A stretch of DNA of 11,389 nt, from positions 1-11,389 of the forward strand of contig JAHFDX010000058.1 in the NCBI GenBank assembly GCA_023248785.1, read 5' to 3'. The position numbers were made by a program, and so were the translations under genes. Each line of letters opens with the position of its first letter. Within the stretch, counting starts at the first letter, position 1. This document shows, in pieces, positions 1 through 9,493 of this stretch. The stretch is from Myxococcales bacterium. GTDB lineage: Bacteria; Myxococcota_A; Polyangia; Polyangiales; Polyangiaceae. Under the pieces are notes generated by a model that saw nothing but the letters and a program-made list of their open reading frames with translations, made no database searches and was not told the origin of the DNA.

Positions 1-267
1 AAGTTCATCGCCAATCCAGGCGGCAGCGGCCAACGAAGGGATGCTGTGTTTCGCACGGATTGGTTCAAGCGCGTCGGAAAGATCGTCGGCCACGCGGCCT
101 GCGTCCGAAGAGATTTGTCCAGCATCGGTCGGCGGACCGGTATCTAGCGAATTGGTGGGCGACGACGGTGGCGGCGAGTTCTTGTCTGCGCCTTGACAGG
201 AAGAGACCGAAGCAACGAGATAAGATACCGAAAAGATAAGAAGTCGCTCACCAAACAAGTCGGACAT
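1..267 (-). CDS. Putative serine beta-lactamase-family lipoprotein, N-terminal part (runs off the left edge)
   Basis: Read from an ATG at 267, the frame stays open to the window edge (89 codons seen). Residues 1-23 look like a lipoprotein signal (hydrophobic LLIFSVSYLVASVSS), with the lipid-accepting Cys at residue 24 in VSSC. A Pro/Ser/Asp-rich linker follows (residues about 29-62). The mature domain then opens with EPIRAKHSIPSLAAAAWIGD. That opening resembles the start of class C beta-lactamase/penicillin-binding-protein-like serine hydrolases, where a helix with a conserved Pro precedes the first beta-strand of the fold. The catalytic SxxK and YxN motifs lie outside the window, so catalytic ability cannot be judged. 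The expected location is the periplasmic face of a membrane. The gene is divergent from the lipoprotein at 341. No strong ribosome binding site precedes the ATG, and an upstream in-frame TTG is possible. The gene is fairly sure; the family is an inference from about 25 residues. Confidence 0.6.
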   Translation of the reverse strand, partial: MSDLFGERLLIFSVSYLVASVSSCQGADKNSPPPSSPTNSLDTGPPTDAGQISSDAGRVADDLSDALEPIRAKHSIPSLAAAAWIGDEL

Positions 268-340
268 GCGACGCGTGGTAGCACATTCCAACGCCTCGTG
301 TATTTTAGGAAATCTGAATTGGGGTGCACCGAGAACGAAT
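268..340. promoter_or_regulatory. Divergent intergenic spacer with a candidate shared promoter
   Basis: This 73-bp spacer separates two divergent lipoprotein genes. Its AT-rich centre reads TAAAAT on the minus strand at 307-302, a five-of-six match to the sigma-70 -10 hexamer. It would place a start about 28 nt ahead of the ATG at 267. The overlapping plus-strand reading TATTTT (301-306) could serve the gene at 341. No convincing -35 hexamer is visible for either direction, so this is a weak candidate for a bidirectional promoter. Confidence 0.25.
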
Positions 341-1198
341 TTGAACCGTACCTGCAGACTGCTCGCCGTCGCTATTGCCGTATTTTCGTGCGGAGGGCGT
401 CGAATCGATTCAACCCTCGACGCAAGCGCTTCAGTGCCCGACCCATCGCCCTTCGATGCTGCGCGATCGGACGCCACACCGAGCGAACCCACGCCCATCG
501 TGTGGCCTCAGTGTAACGAGACACCAGTGTTTACCCTCGCACGTTCAGTGTCAGGGACGAGTGCCGTGTGGACTTTCGACCCGAAGTCGAAGCAGCTGAT
601 CAAAGGGGCAGCCATCTCGTGCTCGCCCGAGATCTTTGCGGCGGCCGCAATATCGAAAACATCGGCATACGTCCTCTACTATTCAAGCGACGCGACCGAG
701 TACCTAGACACGCTCGACCTCACGACAGGATCGTGCACCCACCCGATCAAGATCGCGGCGACGGAACTTGAGAAGCTCGCATACTTGCGCGCAAAGGACG
801 ACAAGACTCTTTACGCGTTTCACTTTCCAAGGGGTTCGAGCGCTCGCGTCGAATTTGGAACGGTGGATCCAGCGAGCGCTGCATTCGACAGCTCGCGCGA
901 ACTCTACAGTTGGGAAGCACCGTGGTCGGTCGCGGGCTCGACGGTCGGCCGCTATTGGGCCCGATACCCCGAAGGCCTTAAGGAACTCGATATCAGGCAC
1001 GGGGAGATTCAGCAGGAAATTCCCACGTCGTTGAATGATACCAACGGCGCGTTGGCAGTGTGGGGACGAACCCCATTTCTTATGGGACACACCATCGTTG
1101 AGGTGGATCCGAACAGCCGATCCTATGTTCCCGTGGCCGATTTTCCGAATGACGTTACCGACATCCTTACGGCAACAGCCCCCATTTGCGATCCGTGA
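341..1198 (+). CDS. Hypothetical lipoprotein, possibly beta-propeller-like
   Basis: I do not recognise a family. The chosen TTG start at 341 gives 285 residues. It opens with basic residues (R3, R6), then a short hydrophobic stretch LLAVAIAVFS and Cys17, which is a plausible lipobox. A spacer rich in Asp, Ser, Pro and Thr follows. The body is beta-rich, with recurring strand-like phrases such as TSAVWTFDPKSKQ, YLDTLDLTTGSC and IVEVDPNSRSY. These resemble the DP/D-x-x-T-G turns of YncE/TolB-like propellers, but no repeat is regular enough to name a domain. Five Cys lie in the mature body, so disulphides are possible. An ATG at 266 is in frame, but it would bury the signal sequence behind 25 extra residues and overlap the divergent gene. 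Ribosome binding is weak (GAGAA at 331-335). The gene converges on the beta-helix gene with a 27-bp gap and no visible T-run hairpin. The gene is probable; the function is unknown. Confidence 0.75.
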   Translation: MNRTCRLLAVAIAVFSCGGRRIDSTLDASASVPDPSPFDAARSDATPSEPTPIVWPQCNETPVFTLARSVSGTSAVWTFDPKSKQLIKGAAISCSPEIFAAAAISKTSAYVLYYSSDATEYLDTLDLTTGSCTHPIKIAATELEKLAYLRAKDDKTLYAFHFPRGSSARVEFGTVDPASAAFDSSRELYSWEAPWSVAGSTVGRYWARYPEGLKELDIRHGEIQQEIPTSLNDTNGALAVWGRTPFLMGHTIVEVDPNSRSYVPVADFPNDVTDILTATAPICDP

Positions 1199-1225
1199 GT
1201 CCTATTTCGATCGACACGTGATCAC

Positions 1226-2803
1226 TCACCGCGCAATCAACGGTCCAAGATCGACCGGCTCCGCACGTGGGCTTCCAAAGTAGTCTCGCTCGGCATCGGC
1301 AAGCAGTTTCCCGAACTTTGCAAACGGCGACGAAGTCTTCGGCACAAAGCCGTTCACCCCCGACGCACCGTCTGTTGCCCACCCGTGAAACCATGTGGCG
1401 TCGAACACGACCTCCGCGCGTTCACCCTCGCTCAGCACTCGGCCATTCACTTTCCCACCGATGTAAAAATTGTTCTCGTATCGATTTCCGTTCACGCTTG
1501 CGTCAACCGCCATCACGACGCCACCTGTTGACGCATGTCCATCAGGTGTGAGTGACACGAACATGTTGTTTGCCACGCGGTTGTTGGTCGATGACGCAAT
1601 GAACTGCACAACATGCAAGTCCGCCGCGTTGACAAAAAGATTGTGCGCGATCACGTTCGAGTGCGTCCCAAGCTTCGGATTTTCGGTCTCTTGCCAGAAG
1701 CTCACATTGTGATGAGTGTGAAACGCGCTGATGTTGTTGCGCACGATGGAGTTGCGCACACTCGTGAAGTTCGGGCCTTGGTCGTCATTGTGGAAGAAGT
1801 TGTTTTCCACCAGCACGTACTCGCTGACTCCTCGCCCCTTCCCTTCGAGCGCAGAACCGTCACACTCGGGATCTGTGAACGAGATGTCGCCGGGAGAACA
1901 GACATAAGAAGGATCGGCATTGACCTGAAACGTCGCCGCTGCATTGCCAAACGTCTCGTTGTACCGAACAAGGTTAAAGTCCCCGCCATTGGACAGGTAG
2001 ATACCGTGGCCATCGCGCTTACCCGCGCCGTGTGCAACGTTGTTTTGAACAACAGTCCAGTCGGTCTGCGCCGCAAAGATGGGATCGCGATAGGAATTTT
2101 TGCCGTCAACGTTGAGCACGGCAAGGCCGCGCATGTGGCTTGAAGCGGCGTATCCCTTGCCCTCGCCGCGCACACCATAACTGCCGCCTGCGAGAACAAA
2201 TCCATCCACTGCCACGTAGTCCGGACTCATGAGGTTCAGACAAGACTCATTCTTGTTCTCCGTTCCGGAACACTTGATCTCGACGCCACGCGAACCATCC
2301 GCGTTTCGTTCGGCATAAAGGACAAGCGGCGCGTCGTACGTTCCGCCGTGCGTGAGTGTGTAACAACCCTCGTACGGTTTTTGGGATCGGAGAAACACAA
2401 GCATGTCGCCCGGTTCTGCATCCAAGAGAGCCTGCTGGGCAAAAATGGGCGAGTCGCGCGAAGTCCCATCGCCTGATCCGCTCATGCTCACGTACCGAAC
2501 TCGACGCGCTACGTAGGTCGCGTCCGTGTAGTAGCGATTGAAGCGCTCGGGTTGTCCGAAAAATGTACTGCCGCGAAGCACGGCGCGGTCAGCAGCGAAG
2601 GTTGGGGGGTGGTCAACTGCGACCCCGCTCTCGAGCAAGTCAGCCCCTGCGTCACCGACACCTTCCGGCACGTAAACCGACTCACTGCAGGCCAAAAAAC
2701 CGCCGCAGCACGCCAACAAATACCACTCAACGCGCAAAGTACGAGGTCGCAACCGCACTGCGGCACTGCCAGTTGAAACTTCGGATGTGGGGAGCCGAGC
2801 CAT
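1226..2803 (-). CDS. Right-handed parallel beta-helix lipoprotein, putative polysaccharide lyase-like
   Basis: The ATG at 2803 gives 525 residues. A basic N-region (RLRPRTLR) leads into a short hydrophobic stretch with Cys32/33 and Cys39 (LLACC, FLAC), so this is probably a lipoprotein with a poorly defined lipobox. From about residue 105 the text is typical of right-handed parallel beta-helix proteins: a G-x-G-x-G-T-x-x-x-P entry, then PGDMLVFL, then many Asn-rich coils such as VVQNNVAHGAG, YVLVENNFFHN, SIVRNNIS, NVIAHNLFVN and NRVANNMFV. The family includes polysaccharide lyases and glycoside epimerases (PL6/PL9/DUF1565-like), but the exact one cannot be named from motifs alone. The gene overlaps the end of the toroid gene upstream by 77 nt, which suggests one transcript. 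The start is uncertain: no Shine-Dalgarno sequence precedes 2803. GTG at 2758 or TTG at 2737 would shorten the overlap to 32 or 11 nt and give a more usual signal peptide. An open frame continues upstream of 2803, but it is antisense-like and rich in Arg, so I exclude it. Confidence 0.85.
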   Translation of the reverse strand: MARLPTSEVSTGSAAVRLRPRTLRVEWYLLACCGGFLACSESVYVPEGVGDAGADLLESGVAVDHPPTFAADRAVLRGSTFFGQPERFNRYYTDATYVARRVRYVSMSGSGDGTSRDSPIFAQQALLDAEPGDMLVFLRSQKPYEGCYTLTHGGTYDAPLVLYAERNADGSRGVEIKCSGTENKNESCLNLMSPDYVAVDGFVLAGGSYGVRGEGKGYAASSHMRGLAVLNVDGKNSYRDPIFAAQTDWTVVQNNVAHGAGKRDGHGIYLSNGGDFNLVRYNETFGNAAATFQVNADPSYVCSPGDISFTDPECDGSALEGKGRGVSEYVLVENNFFHNDDQGPNFTSVRNSIVRNNISAFHTHHNVSFWQETENPKLGTHSNVIAHNLFVNAADLHVVQFIASSTNNRVANNMFVSLTPDGHASTGGVVMAVDASVNGNRYENNFYIGGKVNGRVLSEGERAEVVFDATWFHGWATDGASGVNGFVPKTSSPFAKFGKLLADAERDYFGSPRAEPVDLGPLIAR

Positions 2804-4334
2804 TTTTCTGAAGACCCGTCGTGAGCTCACCAAGCGCCTTTGCGAGCGACGTGTCGGTCTTGCCTGAATAATAGTACGCGAGCGAGACCAGGTACGCTCC
2901 TTCGCCCCAGTGTTCGTCGTCCGGATCGACTTCGCCTTTGCTACCGTTCGACGCAACCCAGTAGTAGGGCTTGCCGTCGGCATCGCGGTACTTTGCAAAG
3001 AAGCGGCCGAGTTTGATCAACGTGGTCTTCGCAACGTCGGCTTGTGCTGTCGGGCGTTCGTGCATGTACGTCTCAAGCCCATCGGCCACGATCGCGCTCA
3101 TCCATGGGCTGCAGCCATCGTAACCATAATCCTCGCCGTGCGAATCGGCGGAGTGCGAGTAGCAACGCGCTTGCGTATCGGTGTAACCCGAAATCGTCTT
3201 GTTTTGCGTTTCGGCGAGCCCGCTCACAACAGCATCGGCCAGAGTAGCGTAGCGATCGGCTTTGTCGTCGCTCACGATGCTGGCCCAGACGTACGCGAGA
3301 AGGGCAAAGGCCGAGTTGCGCTCTGTCCAAAACCCGGAGCCGTTGTATACCGTGCGCGTGTAGAGCGTGGTCGCGCGCTCGGCAATGTTCTCAGCGGCTT
3401 CACGGTAGCGATCATCGCCCGTGAGCAGGTAGTGAAGCGCGAAGCCTTGCGAGTAGTAGTACTTGAGGTCGTCGGCCTTGTCGGTGAGGCCGATGGTCGT
3501 GCTCGTGCCGGTTCCATGGAGTCCGGCTCGATACATCGAGACTTCCTTGTACGCATCTGCAAGTGTCGTCTGATCGCCGTGGCGGAAGTAACCGCGATAA
3601 AGCGTTGTTGGGCGATCGTACAGCCACACCGCCGAATCCTTCGACTGACTTACAAATGAATCGTAACTGATCTTGTCGTAATCACACAGTTCGTCCCACG
3701 CCACATACTGCGAGGGCGTCGCGCTCTTGGCAAGCAGCGGCCCGCCAACGCCACTAGCAGCAAGCCACTCAGAGGGAAGTCGCGTCCAAACCTTTGGCGA
3801 TTCTGTTTGCCCGCTCACGGCAAGGAGCTGTTGTACCGATGTCATCGTGAGCGACGCATCATTCACATCCGCAGTGACTTGGACGGCAACGTCGCTCTCA
3901 CCTGTAACCTGCAGATCGAATTGAAGTTGAACGCTGCGAACCGACCCGTCGGAGTGCTTCGCAAGCACGCGTCGTGCGATAGGGAGAACCTTGCCCGCCT
4001 GCGACACGCGCACATGCGTCGCGTCTGTGAGCCATCCACGACCAAAGGGCACAGCCACATTGACGTGTTGGGAACCACTGACGCCACTCGCCGGCACGAG
4101 GTGAACCATGGCCTCCGAACTCGGCGCGACATCGTTCCCGGCGCCACCGCCCGAGCCCGTCGTCTTGACCTCACTACCGGCTCCGCTACCGGAACTGCCT
4201 GAAGAACCCGAAGGATTCGTTCCGCTATTGACCGCCGGACTTCCCGAGCCGGCGCCGATCTCGCCGATACCGCAGGCAAGAAGCACAGTGCCCATGAGCC
4301 CAAAACTGACAAAGCCACGCATCGTCGTCGTCAC
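2727..4334 (-). CDS. Alpha/alpha-toroid lipoprotein with RIFT-barrel-like N-domain, putative polysaccharide-active enzyme
   Basis: The GTG at 4334 is chosen because GGAGG lies 8 nt upstream (4347-4343). It gives 535 residues; the ATG at 4322 is too far from that site. The signal MRGFVSFGLMGTVLLAC puts the lipid-modified Cys at residue 21. A long Gly/Ser/Thr linker follows (about 22-75). Residues about 77-160 hold VHLVP, then VPFGRGWL, then LPIARRVLAKHSDGSVRSV. This pattern (G-V-P-F-x-R-G, then D-G-S-V-R) is like the N-terminal RIFT-barrel domain of PcRGLX/YetA-like exo-rhamnogalacturonan lyase proteins. From about residue 210 the chain is helical and Tyr/Trp/His rich (YYYSQGFALHYLLTGDDRYREAAENI split over paired helices, later HWGEGAYLVSLAYYYSG), as in alpha/alpha-toroid lyases and hydrolases. 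It ends with RSFNWQCRSAVATSY. Catalytic residues cannot be assigned; Tyr/His clusters near residues 380-400 are candidates. It is the first gene of a two-gene overlapping pair with the beta-helix protein. The gene is sure; the enzymatic role is inferred. Confidence 0.88.
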   Translation of the reverse strand: MTTTMRGFVSFGLMGTVLLACGIGEIGAGSGSPAVNSGTNPSGSSGSSGSGAGSEVKTTGSGGGAGNDVAPSSEAMVHLVPASGVSGSQHVNVAVPFGRGWLTDATHVRVSQAGKVLPIARRVLAKHSDGSVRSVQLQFDLQVTGESDVAVQVTADVNDASLTMTSVQQLLAVSGQTESPKVWTRLPSEWLAASGVGGPLLAKSATPSQYVAWDELCDYDKISYDSFVSQSKDSAVWLYDRPTTLYRGYFRHGDQTTLADAYKEVSMYRAGLHGTGTSTTIGLTDKADDLKYYYSQGFALHYLLTGDDRYREAAENIAERATTLYTRTVYNGSGFWTERNSAFALLAYVWASIVSDDKADRYATLADAVVSGLAETQNKTISGYTDTQARCYSHSADSHGEDYGYDGCSPWMSAIVADGLETYMHERPTAQADVAKTTLIKLGRFFAKYRDADGKPYYWVASNGSKGEVDPDDEHWGEGAYLVSLAYYYSGKTDTSLAKALGELTTGLQKNGSAPHIRSFNWQCRSAVATSYFAR

Positions 4335-4342
4335 TCGCCGCC

Positions 4343-4347
4343 CCTCC
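4343..4347 (-). promoter_or_regulatory. Ribosome binding site deciding the start of the toroid gene
   Basis: GGAGG, within a longer purine run GAGGGAGGGG on the minus strand, ends 8 nt before the GTG at 4334. The next start, the ATG at 4322, would be 20 nt away, so the GTG is preferred. The four codons between them (ACG repeats) do not disturb the signal peptide. Confidence 0.55.
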
Positions 4348-4590
4348 CTCTCGTCTGCACAGCAAACGGCCTCATGCCCCCCCGACTCAAGATGCAAGGC
4401 GGTGGTTAATGCGAAGCGCGCCATAAAAATCGGGCAATTTGGTGGTCTATTTCAAGCATGTTCTAATAATCGCGCATGGGTGAAACGATGCAAACGCTGA
4501 GACTGTGGCGCGACAACGTAGAATTCGCGTTTTATCGAAGGAAAATCGGATTGCCCATCGACCTCGTTTACGCTGCAGTTACAAATACGC

Positions 4591-5091
4591 GTGTCCGTAA
4601 ACGCGGGACAATTCGTTGAATCCAGCGAGCTTCGTCGTCATGGGGCGCTCTTAGCGGCTCCTCCGGCGGCGTGCTCATCCGCTGACGCAGAAGGCGCATG
4701 CCCTTGGTGCAGTGTGCAAGACGGTGCAGCGAACGCTCGGGACGGTGGACTGCCTGACGCCAGACGGACCGACGTTACGCGAGGCGATTCGTCCACAACC
4801 GACAGCGCCTCCGACGGCGGCACCGAAAAGGTGCCACGCCTTGCACTATTCGTCGCCGCTGGCGAGTCGCGAACGTGCGCGATCCTTGAGGACGGGACAG
4901 TCAAGTGTTGGGGTTACAACAAATATGGACAGCTCGGACTTGGCGATACGAACCGCCGTGGCGACTCTGCACTATCGATGGGCGACACACTTTCTTCCGT
5001 GAAACTCGGCGTAGGCGACACAACCGAGCGTGGCGATGACCCGGGCGAAATGGACGACGCGCTTCCATTCGTGGATCTAGAGGCCAAGTAG
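4591..5091 (+). CDS. Short RCC1-repeat protein, probably a shrunken or decaying lipoprotein gene
   Basis: A GTG start at 4591 gives 166 residues; an in-frame stop lies upstream at 4519. Residues 14-30 (LRRHGALLAAPPAACSS) look like a damaged lipoprotein signal ending at Cys28, with a His-Gly and a Pro pair in the hydrophobic part. An Asp/Ala/Gly linker of the kind common in myxobacterial lipoproteins follows (DGGLPDARRTD). Residues 87-121 are one clear RCC1 blade: VAAGESRTCAILEDGTVKCW, then GYNKYGQLGLGDT. What follows is two consecutive copies of the inter-blade loop, residues about 117-140 (GDTNRRGDSALSMGD) and 141-163 (GDTTERGDDPGEMDD), without the conserved core between them. RCC1 propellers normally need about seven blades in 350-400 residues, so this cannot form a closed propeller alone. 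No ribosome binding site is visible ahead of the GTG. It may be a pseudogene or an expressed small protein. Its role is unknown. Confidence 0.55.
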   Translation: MSVNAGQFVESSELRRHGALLAAPPAACSSADAEGACPWCSVQDGAANARDGGLPDARRTDVTRGDSSTTDSASDGGTEKVPRLALFVAAGESRTCAILEDGTVKCWGYNKYGQLGLGDTNRRGDSALSMGDTLSSVKLGVGDTTERGDDPGEMDDALPFVDLEAK

Positions 5092-5101
5092 CGTTCACTC
5101 G

Positions 5102-5137
5102 AAAAAAATGCGGCGAACCTCTCGGCCCACCGCATTT
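5102..5137 (-). terminator. Rho-independent terminator of the rpoBC transcript
   Basis: On the minus strand, 18 nt past the rpoC stop, AAATGCGG (5137-5130) pairs perfectly with CCGCATTT (5113-5106) around a 16-nt loop. A run of seven T (5108-5102) overlaps and follows the stem. That is the classic hairpin plus U-tract, so the rpoBC message probably ends here. Read on the plus strand, the same stem is followed only by TTTGTGT, so it would be a weaker terminator for the RCC1 ORF ending at 5091. Confidence 0.85.
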
Positions 5138-5154
5138 GTGTCTCGAATAGTTAC

Positions 5155-9393
<4,239 letters not shown>

Positions 9394-9403
9394 CGCCGAA
9401 TTA

Positions 9404-9409
9404 CCTCTT
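9404..9409 (-). promoter_or_regulatory. Ribosome binding site of rpoC
   Basis: AAGAGG on the minus strand lies about 10 nt before the ATG at 9393 and is purine-rich in an otherwise mixed spacer. It supports the annotated start and the standard MKNIF-type N-terminus. Confidence 0.6.
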
Positions 9410-9430
9410 GGTCGGGTTCACTCTTCCTAA

Positions 9431-9492
9431 AGCCCAGTAGCGAGGGCGCCCGAGCGATCGCATGAGGCGAAAGCTCAAGGGAGCCCAGTTGC
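9431..9492. repeat. 11-bp imperfect direct repeat flanking the spacer hairpin
   Basis: AGCCCAGTAGC at 9431-9441 recurs as AGCCCAGTTGC at 9482-9492, 10 of 11 bases identical. The 40 nt between the copies hold most of the hairpin. The right copy overlaps the outer arm of the stem, so this may be either a duplication or chance in a GC-rich spacer. Confidence 0.4.
9444..9486 (-). other. Long RNA hairpin in the rpoB-rpoC spacer
   Basis: In the transcript, GGGCTCCC (9486-9479) pairs with GGGCGCCC (9451-9444) at seven of eight positions. After a two-nt bulge, GAGCTTTCGC (9476-9467) pairs with GCGATCGCTC (9461-9452) at eight of ten, closing a five-nt loop. No T-run follows, so it is not an intrinsic terminator. 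It starts 7 nt past the rpoB stop. An RNase III cleavage, stability or pausing element, or a small palindromic repeat of the REP/MITE kind, would fit. The sequence alone does not decide. Confidence 0.6.
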
Positions 9493-9493
9493 A

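Larger units (their letters stand above)
9394..9493 (-). other. rpoB-rpoC spacer
   Basis: This is 100 nt between the rpoB stop (9496-9494) and the rpoC ATG. It contains the rpoC ribosome binding site (AAGAGG, 9409-9404), a long hairpin at 9444-9486, and an 11-bp imperfect direct repeat (AGCCCAGTAGC at 9431-9441, AGCCCAGTTGC at 9482-9492). No ORF or promoter is evident, so rpoC is presumably expressed by read-through from rpoB. Confidence 0.8.

Noticed and set aside
1199..1225. Terminator between the convergent genes
   Set aside because: Only a short palindrome GTGATCAC is present, with no T-run on either strand.
2804..2998. N-terminal extension of the beta-helix gene to 2998
   Set aside because: The extra 65 residues are Ser/Thr/Arg-rich shadow of the toroid gene, and would put the signal sequence far inside the protein.
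4335..4424. N-terminal extension of the toroid gene to the ATG at 4424
   Set aside because: It would place 30 residues ahead of a good lipoprotein signal, and the GGAGG site at 4343-4347 lies inside it at proper distance from the GTG at 4334.
4426..4455. Possible minus-strand promoter, TTGAAA at 4455-4450 with GATTTT at 4431-4426
   Set aside because: The -35 matches five of six but the -10 only three of six with an 18-nt spacer, which is too weak to annotate in this AT-richer gap (4335-4590). Nothing else stands out in that gap.
4108..4500. 130-codon plus-strand frame rich in Pro
   Set aside because: It is the reverse frame of the Gly/Ser linker and signal of the toroid lipoprotein, so the Pro runs are the antisense of Gly codons.
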